A stretch of 64,000 bases of DNA. Origin: Leifsonia sp. Leaf264. Lineage in GTDB: Bacteria > Actinomycetota > Actinomycetes > Actinomycetales > Microbacteriaceae. The stretch covers positions 435,256 to 499,255 of the forward strand of contig NZ_LMMR01000001.1 in assembly GCF_001422325.1 (NCBI RefSeq). Direction: 5' to 3'. The translations under genes were made by a program, and so were the position numbers. The notes under the pieces are model-generated. The model was not told the origin of the DNA and searched no databases. It was given only the letters and a program-made list of their open reading frames with translations. Shown here piece after piece: positions 16,256-24,271 of this stretch (position 1 is its first letter; every line of letters begins with the position of its first letter).

Positions 16256-17583
16256 CCAAGTCCACGAACGCCACCCGCGCAAACGGCCTGTTCCACGAGC
16301 TGGTCACCGAACCGGTCGAACACCGGCGTGCCCGCCTCTCTGATGCGCTGGTCGCTGAGCTGTGGCCGCTCCTCGCGAACGGCGCGTCGAAACGAGCTCG
16401 TAAAGCAGGCCTCGCCAATTCCGAGGATGTTCTCGGTGCCGCACTCGTCGCCATCTCACGAGAGCTCGCAGCTCTGGTGAAGAGCCCTGACCGTGGCCAG
16501 CTGATCGAGAACCCCACCGGCTGGCTCATCCGAGTCGCCCGCGGCGGAACCTCTCTTTACCTGAACGGCGCCAGCGCCCGCCAAGTCGCTGGCACAACCG
16601 GTGACCACCGCCGCCGTCAGCGGATCGTGGCTCGCGCTGACGAGCTCACGCAGGAGCTCGGGCATGTGCCAACCGTCGAGCACGTCGCCGAGACCATGAA
16701 CGCGGAAGCCCTCGAGTCTCGCGTCAACCCGGTCAAGCAGGGCGCGTTCGTCACTACCGAGGATGTCGAGACGGCGTTGAACGGTGACCGCCATGCGACG
16801 GTCTCGCTCGACATCGACGCAACCACCGAACCGGTGGCCTACGCCGCGTTCGCCAAGGCGGCATCCGAGCCCTCATTCGAGGAGGAGACCGTCGACGAGC
16901 TCGACATGGCTGTCGTCATCGAGAGGACCATCGCCGACCTGGAAGCATTCGACAACCCCTTGGTCGGTATCGCCGCTCGCATCCATTTCACGAAGCTCCT
17001 CGAGACCCATGTCGCACCGACCGTCGATGAGCTCGCCGCAACGCTCAACGTGTCATCGTGGACCGTTCGCAAACTGCACGGTGTTCTCGACTACGTGGCC
17101 CGGCAGGTATTCGCGGGCGCCGGCTACCTCGAAACGACCGATGCCGAGGAGTTGCTCGACGAGGGTCTCTGGCGATTCGCAATGACCCCGCAGGCCACCG
17201 CACCGGCCACCGCCCAGACCACCGAAGCGCGGACCGTCACGCCCATCAGCCCAGCCGACCACCAGACTGAGCCGGCTGGGTTGTTCGACCTGGATGCCGT
17301 CGAGACCGTCGAACCGGCGAAACGTGTTCGCACGAAACAAGCCGCTGCGTCGCCCGAGCCGTCCTTCGTCACCCTCTTCGACCTGGAACCCGAGCAGGCC
17401 AACATCTCGGAGCTGGTCGAGCTGTTGATCGAGCAGCACGAGTCCGAGGTGGCCGATGCTGTGGCCGCGGCTGTCGACCAGGTGTTCGGACCCGTCCACG
17501 ACCAGTTCGCCGAAATTCTGGATGACCGGTCCAGCGCAGTGTTGCCTGAACCGACGCAGAACCAGTTCTGGAGGGTGGCATGA
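16252..17583 (+). CDS. divergent sigma-70-family-like protein
   Basis: A 443-residue protein with three blocks in sigma-factor order. A region-2-like helical block spans about residues 30-105, ending GWLIRVARGG. A region-3-like block at about 122-150 contains ELTQELGHVPTVEHVAETMN. A region-4-like helix-turn-helix block at about 222-285 contains APTVDELAATLNVSSWTVRK. The remaining 150 residues are a linker and an acidic tail. The ATG overlaps the mIHF stop. It is a candidate factor for the GCCGCGCATG boxes that begin directly downstream. Alternative: an unrelated DNA-binding protein with sigma-type helices. Confidence 0.6.
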   Translation: MTKSTNATRANGLFHELVTEPVEHRRARLSDALVAELWPLLANGASKRARKAGLANSEDVLGAALVAISRELAALVKSPDRGQLIENPTGWLIRVARGGTSLYLNGASARQVAGTTGDHRRRQRIVARADELTQELGHVPTVEHVAETMNAEALESRVNPVKQGAFVTTEDVETALNGDRHATVSLDIDATTEPVAYAAFAKAASEPSFEEETVDELDMAVVIERTIADLEAFDNPLVGIAARIHFTKLLETHVAPTVDELAATLNVSSWTVRKLHGVLDYVARQVFAGAGYLETTDAEELLDEGLWRFAMTPQATAPATAQTTEARTVTPISPADHQTEPAGLFDLDAVETVEPAKRVRTKQAAASPEPSFVTLFDLEPEQANISELVELLIEQHESEVADAVAAAVDQVFGPVHDQFAEILDDRSSAVLPEPTQNQFWRVA

Positions 17584-17675
17584 ACCGCTGGACCTTGAAC
17601 CGGTTCCAAACGGTTCTCCCGACCTGTGCCGCGCATGAAGGTTCTGAACCGCTTGAACCGAGGAGAACTGTATGA
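17580..17675 (+). CDS. possible 31-residue ORF
   Basis: Its ATG overlaps the stop of the sigma-like gene and its stop overlaps the ATG at 17672 (ATGA at both ends). That suggests a translated bridge, although a promoter-like box lies inside it. The interval also contains five GAACCG/CGGTTC half-sites. Confidence 0.35.
   Translation: MNRWTLNRFQTVLPTCAAHEGSEPLEPRRTV
17627..17645 (+). promoter_or_regulatory. GCCGCGCATG box 1
   Basis: TGCCGCGCATGA ending at 17638. A start 7-8 nt later (about 17646) would give a 26-nt leader carrying GAGGAG before the ATG at 17672. Confidence 0.6.
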
Positions 17676-18436
17676 CCGCGCTCAACCTAACCCGCCGCAA
17701 TTCCGAAGACGCTCGCGTCCTGCGCCCGGACGCGCCCGGCCTGATCTGGGCGACGGCCGTCGGCGTCGTAGTCATCCTCGGCGCAGCGTTCCTCATCTCC
17801 TTCCAGAGCCTAACGGCGGTCGCCGTCGCCAGTCGGATCCCGGAATGGATCGCACCGGCCTTTCCCGTGGCAGTCGATGGCTTGATCGCAGTCGCCACAT
17901 TCGCCGCCGTAATCCTGGAGCCGCGGTCACGCGCTCTGCGTGTCTACGGATTCCTCGTTCTGGCCCTCGGCGCCTCGATCTCGATCTGGGCCAACGGACT
18001 TCACAGCGCCGGAACCGACCATCTTGACCCGTCGGAGCGGTGGATCGTCGGCGCCACAGCCCCGGTAGCTCTGGTGCTCGGAACGCACCTCCTCACCCTC
18101 CTCCTAAAGCCGGCGGTGAGGCCGTTGTCCGACCTGGAGATCCGCCAGCAGATCGAGGTGGAGTTTGCCGCCCAGCGGAAGGCCGAGGCTGCGGCGGCTC
18201 GTGCTGCGGCCGCCGCCGACGTCTTGGCCGCCGAGGTGGTGGTGACACCGACGGTCCGCGCGCTGCGGAAGCCAGCGGTACTGGGGTCGCGGGCGGATGT
18301 TATAGCGGTCATCGACCGTCTGGCCGCCACAGCTGGAGTCCGGCCGTCGATCCCGCTGATCGTGACAGAGGCCAAGTGCTCGGAGTCGACAGCGAAGCGT
18401 GCCCGCTCGGAGTGGGAGTCCGCGCAGGCCGACTGA
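17672..18436 (+). CDS. DUF2637 / SpdB-like membrane protein
   Basis: A 254-residue protein with four hydrophobic segments in its first 145 residues (starting at TAVGVVVILGAAF, PVAVDGLIAVATF, RVYGFLVLALGAS and APVALVLGTHLLT). An Ala-rich helical region and a C-terminal helix-turn-helix-like tail (TEAKCSESTAKRARSEW) follow. Proteins of this type are spread or transfer functions of actinomycete plasmids and integrative elements, which supports the mobile-element reading. AGGAG precedes the ATG. Confidence 0.68.
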   Translation: MTALNLTRRNSEDARVLRPDAPGLIWATAVGVVVILGAAFLISFQSLTAVAVASRIPEWIAPAFPVAVDGLIAVATFAAVILEPRSRALRVYGFLVLALGASISIWANGLHSAGTDHLDPSERWIVGATAPVALVLGTHLLTLLLKPAVRPLSDLEIRQQIEVEFAAQRKAEAAAARAAAAADVLAAEVVVTPTVRALRKPAVLGSRADVIAVIDRLAATAGVRPSIPLIVTEAKCSESTAKRARSEWESAQAD

Positions 18437-18453
18437 CTGACGCGCAGGTGAAC

Positions 18454-18475
18454 GGGCCGTCCTTCGGGGCGGCCC
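18454..18475 (+). terminator. hairpin after the SpdB-like gene
   Basis: GGGCCG and CGGCCC form a stem, followed by ATTCTCATT; likely the end of the operon that begins at 15411. Confidence 0.55.
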
Positions 18476-18897
18476 ATTCTCATTCCGGAGGACGGCAAGT
18501 GTCGGCGAGCTGACAGGGCCGGCGGGCGGTCAGCCTCACGTTCCATCCTCCGACCTGACCTTCCGGGTGGGCGGCGGAACGAAAATCGGACCGCCCGCGG
18601 TTCCGCGCGGCCCGGTCTCCGCGTCATGTCCGCGTCGGCATCCTGGCCGGTCAGTTGACCGCCGCGCACAGCTGGCCGTTGACCGCTACATGTCCGGGAC
18701 TGGCAGCGCACGTCCTGAACGGCCTCGGCCGCGGTCATCCCTGGCTCCTTCAGCTCGTCGTATCCGTCTTCCACACAGCTGCGCTGTTCGATCTGATCGA
18801 TCCCGCTATGGTGCCCGCGGTAGGTTCTTGGTCTGAGCCGACGACGGGTTGGCAGCGGCTATCGCCGTCGCATGTGCATTAGGAGTCGGGAGTTCAA
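18476..18897. other. intergenic, no supported gene
   Basis: Holds a lone ATTCCGG copy near 18482 and a GCCGTCGCATGT string near 18866-18877 that resembles the promoter box but has no start codon at the usual distance. No frame with convincing composition. Confidence 0.4.
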
Positions 18898-20352
18898 ATG
18901 CGGTCTGTGCTCGACGTCCTCGATGAGTTCAGCGTCCTGCGCGGCGATCTGGATTTCGCCACGATGCCGGGCAGAGCCATTCATGAGCTCGGTGAGAAGA
19001 TCCGGTCGTATGCGGAGGAAGCCACGCCTGCTCTCGAGGAAAGCGCCCACCCGGTCTACATCGGCGGCTGGCCGTCAGCGAGTTTCTGGGCCGTCGAAGG
19101 CGATCTCATTCTCAGCAACTTGCTGTACAGCGGGCAGGTTCTCGTGCGGGACCCTCTCGCGGACTGGTTCTCCGATGATCAGTACTTCATAGAGCACATG
19201 ATTCCGTCCAGGCCGGGGTACCGCGATTCGAGCGACGGCTATGCGATTCGCATGGATCGGACCAGAGCTTTTCTCTGCACCGTGGTACCTGAGCTCTACC
19301 GGCTTCGCCCTCTTATTGATGCGGGAATCATTGTGATGACACCTGCGGAGAGCGTGCACCGCAGACGAAGTCCGGAGGTCGAGGCTCTGACAGGGCTGCT
19401 GGAATCGGCGGTCGGCTCGGACTTCACTGCTTATGCGAAAAAGTTCGGGCCGGCAGACATCGCGACAGAAGGAAACGTCCGCGGCTTGTTCGTTTTCGCC
19501 CCTTCACTCGAGCCTGAAGAGCAAATACGCCGGGCGATGCGTCACGGGTTCCGGTACTTCGCACGCGAGTACATTTTCGCCAACGAGTATGGGGCGACCT
19601 ACGTGGCGCCTTTCGATCACGAGCGCCACCTTTGTCGCGAGGGCGTTGCCCAGATCGCCGGGCCCTCCACGGCTGTGAGCCAGGCTCTGCTGCAATCGGA
19701 GCTGCCGATTTTCGCAGGGCTGACACCTTTCCTCATCAGCAAGATCCATGATGACGACGCGTTCGGCGAGTTCCGTTCGGAATTGCATGGGCTTTACCAG
19801 AATGCGCCTCTCAACTCGTCGTCAGCCGAGCTCGGCGCGTATGTTCGTGACCAAGAACGGACGCTGCTCGCCCCGATCCTCCGCAGGACCGAGGGTGCGC
19901 TCGACCAAGGGTTCCTCCGACGGGCGGGGGCCGCCGTCACAAGTGCGAAGTACACAGTCGCCGCAGGGCTCATCAGCGATGTTGTGTTCCAGACAGGTGG
20001 ACTTGGTGTCCTGCTCGGGGCGGGCGGCGCGATCGCCGATGGGTACAGCGAGAATTCGGGGAAGCCAGGGACGAAGCGCATCTGGTCTGCTCTTGTTCGG
20101 CACGGCAGAACGGTGCAGTCCGAGCTCTCCGGACGCCTGAAGGTGGCCGAAGGCAGTGGTTGGCCCGGCGCTACCGAACCGTCCATGCAGGTTCAGATAA
20201 CAGCCGGGATGTTACTTGGCGACTTCCCGATCCCGGTCAAGGAAATCGAAGGCTACCAGCAGGGCGACTATCGACCTTGTCCGTGCGGCAGCGGGCGCAG
20301 GTACAAATTCTGCTGCGCCGGCCTGGAACGGGTTCGCGGCCTAACGCCGTAA
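18898..20352 (+). CDS. SEC-C motif protein of unknown function
   Basis: A 484-residue protein ending in a clear SEC-C zinc-binding motif PCPCGSGRRYKFCC (about residues 462-475), as found at the C-terminus of SecA and of many unrelated proteins. The rest has no recognised domain. SEC-C proteins are frequent in accessory islands, sometimes near defence genes, but no function can be read here. GGAG precedes the ATG at 18898. Flanking gaps on both sides suggest a stand-alone transcription unit. Confidence 0.68.
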   Translation: MRSVLDVLDEFSVLRGDLDFATMPGRAIHELGEKIRSYAEEATPALEESAHPVYIGGWPSASFWAVEGDLILSNLLYSGQVLVRDPLADWFSDDQYFIEHMIPSRPGYRDSSDGYAIRMDRTRAFLCTVVPELYRLRPLIDAGIIVMTPAESVHRRRSPEVEALTGLLESAVGSDFTAYAKKFGPADIATEGNVRGLFVFAPSLEPEEQIRRAMRHGFRYFAREYIFANEYGATYVAPFDHERHLCREGVAQIAGPSTAVSQALLQSELPIFAGLTPFLISKIHDDDAFGEFRSELHGLYQNAPLNSSSAELGAYVRDQERTLLAPILRRTEGALDQGFLRRAGAAVTSAKYTVAAGLISDVVFQTGGLGVLLGAGGAIADGYSENSGKPGTKRIWSALVRHGRTVQSELSGRLKVAEGSGWPGATEPSMQVQITAGMLLGDFPIPVKEIEGYQQGDYRPCPCGSGRRYKFCCAGLERVRGLTP

Positions 20353-20439
20353 CGTCCCGGGTATCGCCCTCCGGCTCCTCGGCTCAGCGGACCGGCTTGA
20401 GCGGACGCATGGGAACTAATGGACCCTGCTGTGGCACTG
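20353..20439. other. short intergenic stretch
   Basis: No supported feature; the minus-strand HAD remnant reads into it. Confidence 0.3.
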
Positions 20440-20635
20440 GATGATCGCCGAACCTGAGGTCGCGTGCTCCCTTGGCAACCGTCAGCGATCGGAGGCATCG
20501 CCTTCTCGAAAGTCATTCCAGCCCTGCTGTTCCGCTCCCACTGGGCAACATCGATCGCGTTCAGCACACCGTCGATGTCGAGGGCCAAGGCGACCCCGGA
20601 GCCGGGAACGCGTCAGCGGGCAGAAGGGTTTCCAT
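20440..20635 (-). pseudogene. truncated, frameshifted HAD-like gene start
   Basis: On the minus strand an ATG at 20635 begins METLLPADAFPAPG. One frame over, the sequence continues VALALDIDGVLNAIDVAQW, a HAD-family Asp-x-Asp start. The two frames join at a GGGG run if one G is restored. Similarity fades after about 55 residues. The start is placed 6 nt after a GCCGCGCATG box, so this was probably a leaderless gene of the element. Confidence 0.55.
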
Positions 20636-20641
20636 GCTCTC

Positions 20642-20653
20642 TCATGCGCGGCA
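20642..20653 (-). promoter_or_regulatory. GCCGCGCATG box 2
   Basis: TGCCGCGCATGA on the minus strand, 6 nt before the ATG at 20635. Four 9-bp tandem repeats abut its upstream side. Confidence 0.6.
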
Positions 20654-20690
20654 GGTGCGGTCGGTGCGGTCGGTGCGGTCGGTGCGGTTC
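20654..20690. repeat. 9-bp tandem repeat, four units
   Basis: GGTGCGGTC repeated four times without interruption (the last unit varies by one base), directly upstream of minus-strand box 2. Confidence 0.8.
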
Positions 20691-20793
20691 GAGGGCCAGA
20701 TAGGCTCGTGACCCCCATTCGGGGTATTAGCGCTTCCGATCCCTCTGTGGGACCCTGACGCGTCACCCGTCAGTCGCAATGAAGCGAGGCGTC

Positions 20794-22848
20794 ATGGGAT
20801 CCCGACCCGTGCACGGAAGAACAAACAATCGAGCCGCCAGAGCAATACTGTCTGTGCTCGCAGCCTTAGGGCTCGTAGCCGCGCTCGCAATAGCGCCAGC
20901 CGCCTACGCAACAGTTGACCCGAACCCTCTCGATGGTGGCTACCTGCCGGTCGAGTTCGATCCGATCCCGCCACCGCAAGTTGACCAGGCCTGCCAGTGG
21001 TACGGGTCGGCCGTATTCACATACGGGTTCGAGGAGCACTACAACGACGGTCAACAAGGCAGCGGCACTCGAAGGGAATCCTCGGTCGCCCTGTACTCAA
21101 GTCAGCCGGGGGTCACGGTTCAAGACCCAACGACCTGCGGGGCTACGGTTTCCGCAGGAGCGCACGAGAAGGGGGAAGGCACAAACCGGTGCGATGACCT
21201 GCACGGCGCACCGCTTACCCACGAGGGCGCCGGCCGCGCCAAAGGAGACGGATGGGCTTTCATCGACTGGCCGCTCTCCATCAGCGATGAGGCCTTCGCT
21301 GGCTTCGGGTCCGACGCCCCTCTCCCCGTTACGTCCTTTTGGACAGAGGGCAACTGCATCGACGGGACTGTCGTGAGCAGCACGCTCCAGAACTCGTGGA
21401 ACATCGCAGGGGCTCACTGCCACTTCACTATTTTGAACCTGAACCAACAGTCGTTCGTTCAAACATGCGACGAGGAGAGCTCCGACTCCACGTCGATCGG
21501 GTATGAACGCAGTGACCGGGTCTCAACGATCGTGTTCCGCAGAACGGTCTGCGACATCTCAGTTGACTCAGACGGCGACGGCATGGGCGACTGCGCCGAA
21601 TACGAACAGAAGACTTCCGCCTCGGACACCGATACTGACGATGATGGCATCCCCGACCCGGTCGACCCATGCGGAACCGACCCTGTCACCGGAGCGCCTT
21701 CCTGCACCACCACTCCGCCTCCTTTGGACACAGACAGTGACGGGATCCCCGACGCCACGGATACCGATGATGACAACGATGGCGTTCCAGACACGTCCGA
21801 CCCGGCACCGACGGACCCCTCCGTCCCTCCACCGCCCCCAGCAAACAAGTGCACTACGCCGCAATCCAACCCGGTCCTCTGCTACGCACCGGAAGTTCGG
21901 CTTCACCCGGGCGAAACGAACTTCCCTATGGGTGTCGACGAGTTCGCGGCCGCGTCAGCGCTGAGGTGGTCGCATGACTGGGCGTGCCCAGATGACACAG
22001 TGGTACGTGCAGGCCAGATCAACCTCACCACGCTCGGGGATGGCGGCTACGACCATCAGGAGACCACCAACTGGACCTGCCGGCACACCGGCACGCGCTA
22101 CAACTCCGCCCAGCTCACCCGCCCAGACAACACCACAGGGAAACCATCCGGGTTGGACCGCAGAGAAGGCTTCTTCCTGGACCTGCCGAATGCCATGCGA
22201 GTCGGAGACCAGCCCGTGAATGGGAAGGTCAGCAGCCCGCTCAGCTACAACTTCGTGCCCGGCAAGTACATCACCTACTGGTTCATGTACGGCTTCAATC
22301 CCGCCGCCACGGCAGCGGGCGCACTCGTCGACAGGCACGAAGGTGAATGGGAACGCATCATGGTGAACCTGAACGCCGACAACACAGCCAAGTCCGTCCA
22401 GTACTTCGTCCACACGTGTCGACCGGAGACTTGGCCCGCGGTCCCCTGGGCAGCGATGACCGACAGTACGGCTGGAAACGGTGCCGTGTCCAACGGAACC
22501 CACCCGATCGTCTATTCCGCACAAGGTTCCCACGCTTCCTACCCGTGGCTTGTCGACCTGCGCAAGAGCTCGGCGTGCGGTCGAGTTGAGGGTCGAGGCG
22601 ATGTCACCGTCCGGGCGGCGCAGTCTGGCAGACGTGGGCCGTACCGATGCGAAACGCAGTCACCTCACCTTGGTACGGCTACGGGGGCGCGTGGGGTGAA
22701 GTCGGAAGTGCTGCCGTCGGCTCCGGCGGGTCGGTCATCAACACTGGACCGCTCGGCCCTCCGTGCAAGGACCCGACCGGGCAGCGTGCCGCTGACAGAT
22801 GCTGACTTGGTCTGCGTCATGTTCGCCCGGCCACAGCAGAACTTGTAA
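20794..22848 (+). CDS. secreted protein with calcium-type repeats, frameshifted
   Basis: Begins with a signal peptide (RAAR, then AILSVLAALGLVAALAIAPA, cut near AYA). The middle holds thrombospondin type 3-like Asp repeats (SDGDGMGD, DTDTDDDGIPDPVDPC, DTDSDGIPDATDTDDD) and a proline-rich hinge. The C-terminal half has YAPEVRLHPGE, HEGEWERI and YSAQGSHASYPW, as in Vps62-related/DUF946-like surface proteins. After residue about 600 the sense of the frame changes. The continuation VWQTWAVPMRNAV...GPPCKDPTGQ lies in another frame, ending at 22805, which implies a one-base loss near 22595-22625. The start at 20794 is preferred because GAGG precedes it; 20779 is an alternative. Confidence 0.65.
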   Translation: MGSRPVHGRTNNRAARAILSVLAALGLVAALAIAPAAYATVDPNPLDGGYLPVEFDPIPPPQVDQACQWYGSAVFTYGFEEHYNDGQQGSGTRRESSVALYSSQPGVTVQDPTTCGATVSAGAHEKGEGTNRCDDLHGAPLTHEGAGRAKGDGWAFIDWPLSISDEAFAGFGSDAPLPVTSFWTEGNCIDGTVVSSTLQNSWNIAGAHCHFTILNLNQQSFVQTCDEESSDSTSIGYERSDRVSTIVFRRTVCDISVDSDGDGMGDCAEYEQKTSASDTDTDDDGIPDPVDPCGTDPVTGAPSCTTTPPPLDTDSDGIPDATDTDDDNDGVPDTSDPAPTDPSVPPPPPANKCTTPQSNPVLCYAPEVRLHPGETNFPMGVDEFAAASALRWSHDWACPDDTVVRAGQINLTTLGDGGYDHQETTNWTCRHTGTRYNSAQLTRPDNTTGKPSGLDRREGFFLDLPNAMRVGDQPVNGKVSSPLSYNFVPGKYITYWFMYGFNPAATAAGALVDRHEGEWERIMVNLNADNTAKSVQYFVHTCRPETWPAVPWAAMTDSTAGNGAVSNGTHPIVYSAQGSHASYPWLVDLRKSSACGRVEGRGDVTVRAAQSGRRGPYRCETQSPHLGTATGARGVKSEVLPSAPAGRSSTLDRSALRARTRPGSVPLTDADLVCVMFARPQQNL

Positions 22849-22849
22849 G

Positions 22850-22869
22850 GTGCCGCGCATGACGTTGGT
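22850..22869 (+). promoter_or_regulatory. GCCGCGCATG box 3
   Basis: GTGCCGCGCATGA ending at 22862. No gene starts at the usual distance; a terminator follows within 90 bases. Confidence 0.55.
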
Positions 22870-22953
22870 GAGGTACCCCGGGCCTCATGTGGATCCTCTC
22901 CCCACGAAGCCCCGCATCTGCCGCTCCCCCTCCTCGGCAGGGCGGGGCTTTCC
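22870..22953 (+). ncRNA. possible 84-nt small RNA
   Basis: Interval between the predicted start point of box 3 and the terminator hairpin at 22907-22951. No open frame of its own. Purely inferred from promoter plus terminator spacing. Confidence 0.3.
22907..22951. terminator. bidirectional terminator between convergent genes
   Basis: AAGCCCCGC (22907-22915) pairs with GCGGGGCTT (22942-22950), extended by CTGCCG/CGGCAG inside. It serves the plus-strand secreted-protein gene and the minus-strand gene 22960-23958. Confidence 0.8.
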
Positions 22954-22959
22954 TCATCC

Positions 22960-23958
22960 TCAGGAGTTCCCGTCGGGTTTCCATCTTCGCTTCAACGCGT
23001 AACTAGCGTGGTCATCCGCCCATGAGAGCAGCGGGCCGACCAGGGCGAGGGCGAAACCCCCGAGTAGGCCCGCCCAGAGCAGGTATGCGTCTCTGGCCGC
23101 CTGTTCAGTGGGGACCTCCCACAGGCGAGCGTCTGACGGCACGCTGAACGCTGTGACGTCCTTCCCGGTTCCCGCCTCATCCAAGATGACACCGTCAGGG
23201 TCAACGCATCCGGAACTGACTGACTGGGACCTGTAACTCTGGTCTCCGGTCGTCCGGCTGTACGTGTTCTCGATGCAGGTCGGGTTATTCAGCCCCCGCA
23301 CGATGATCGTCGGAACGTAGGTGCGCCGGGACCCTATCCGCGACGCTGCAGCGTATGCCGCGTCGAAGTCGCAGTCGATCGTGACACTTCCGGAGTCGGC
23401 TAGGAGGTGGATGAGCACAGTCTTGCTGGCTTCTCCTGGCCTGGCGTATTTGCCTCGGTCCTCGGTGGTTTTTACGACCTTCGCAGCCCCACCGTTCGGG
23501 CCGAAGATTGCGTCGGTGTCGCAGCTTTGTAGTAGGTGGGAAGCCGGGCCGTAGGCCGCGATGCTTACATCGGCACCGGTTGTAGAGGCCACAGTGACCT
23601 CTAGCCCGGCGTGCGCCCGTCCACCCTCAGCTTGCGTGTCATAGCTCACATAGAAACTCACATCCCGCCCACTTTCCCAGACGTCGGAGCCCGGACCGCC
23701 GTCTATCACGATCCGGTCGCGCTCGCCTGCGGAAGGTTGGGCGTCTGCGACCGCCGGCACGAATAGGACGAGGCAGATGATGGCGAGGACGGCCGCGGCC
23801 GCGGTGGAGACCACTGGGAACTGTCTCGGCTGGGCGATGTCCGGCTCCACCGGCGGGGGCTCTACGGCTGCGAGAGAAGGCGAAGTCCGGAAAGCGTCAA
23901 CGGCCCTGATGGACGACGCGCGGAACTCAACGAGGAATCGCGGCGTCCGGAAGCGCAT
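22960..23958 (-). CDS. two-span membrane protein with extracellular domain
   Basis: A 332-residue protein with a cytoplasmic N-terminus, a first membrane span at about 58-78 (STAAAAVLAIICLVLFVPAV), a Cys-containing extracytoplasmic domain of about 200 residues (Ser/Thr rich; likely disulphides between SCDTD, IDCDF, PTCIEN and SGCVD) and a second span near the C-terminus (AYLLWAGLLGGFALALVG). The fold is not recognised. The ATG at 23958 was taken because the upstream extension loses protein-like composition. It is convergent with the secreted protein, and both may concern the cell surface. Confidence 0.58.
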   Translation of the reverse strand: MRFRTPRFLVEFRASSIRAVDAFRTSPSLAAVEPPPVEPDIAQPRQFPVVSTAAAAVLAIICLVLFVPAVADAQPSAGERDRIVIDGGPGSDVWESGRDVSFYVSYDTQAEGGRAHAGLEVTVASTTGADVSIAAYGPASHLLQSCDTDAIFGPNGGAAKVVKTTEDRGKYARPGEASKTVLIHLLADSGSVTIDCDFDAAYAAASRIGSRRTYVPTIIVRGLNNPTCIENTYSRTTGDQSYRSQSVSSGCVDPDGVILDEAGTGKDVTAFSVPSDARLWEVPTEQAARDAYLLWAGLLGGFALALVGPLLSWADDHASYALKRRWKPDGNS

Positions 23959-24041
23959 CTGCTCAGGATAGTTACGCCGGCGCTCGTCATGGAGAAGCGA
24001 TGTGGACGGCTTGCTCGACCGCTGCCCTGAACCATCCGCGG

Positions 24042-24058
24042 GCCGCACACGTACGTCT
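24042..24058 (+). promoter_or_regulatory. GCCGCRCAYG box variant, box 4
   Basis: GCCGCACACGTA at 24042-24053, 6 nt before the GTG at 24059. It shares its two variant bases with box 5. Confidence 0.45.
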
Positions 24059-24271
24059 GTGCAGCACCGTCCGGTGTCTGCGCAGGCGAATGTGAGCGAT
24101 GGCCGCCCTGTGGTGACGGCCTGGGGAGTCAACGCGACCCGTGCCCGCGTCGACCAGGTGCGCGCGCTCATACCCGCACTGCAGTTCAGAGTTCTCGGCA
24201 TTTCTAATGCCGGACACCCACGGCATCCGCTGTACGTGCGCGCAGATGCACCACTGGTCAGCTGGAACTGA
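24059..24271 (+). CDS. possible small leaderless gene, unknown function
   Basis: A 70-residue frame from GTG at 24059 to TGA at 24271, with protein-like composition towards the end (WGVNATRARVDQVRALIP, LGISNAGHPRHPLYVRAD). The start was chosen because of the upstream box variant at the leaderless distance. It overlaps only the doubtful upstream extension of the minus-strand membrane protein. Confidence 0.4.
   Translation: MQHRPVSAQANVSDGRPVVTAWGVNATRARVDQVRALIPALQFRVLGISNAGHPRHPLYVRADAPLVSWN

Noticed and set aside
18482-18488. Single ATTCCGG copy after the SpdB-like gene as part of an origin
   Set aside because: One copy only, 3 kb from the cluster; expected by chance in this GC-rich DNA.
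22868-23002. Possible leaderless peptide from GTG 22868 after box 3
   Set aside because: The spacing is 5 nt, the frame runs through the terminator and into the end of the opposite gene, and composition is not protein-like.
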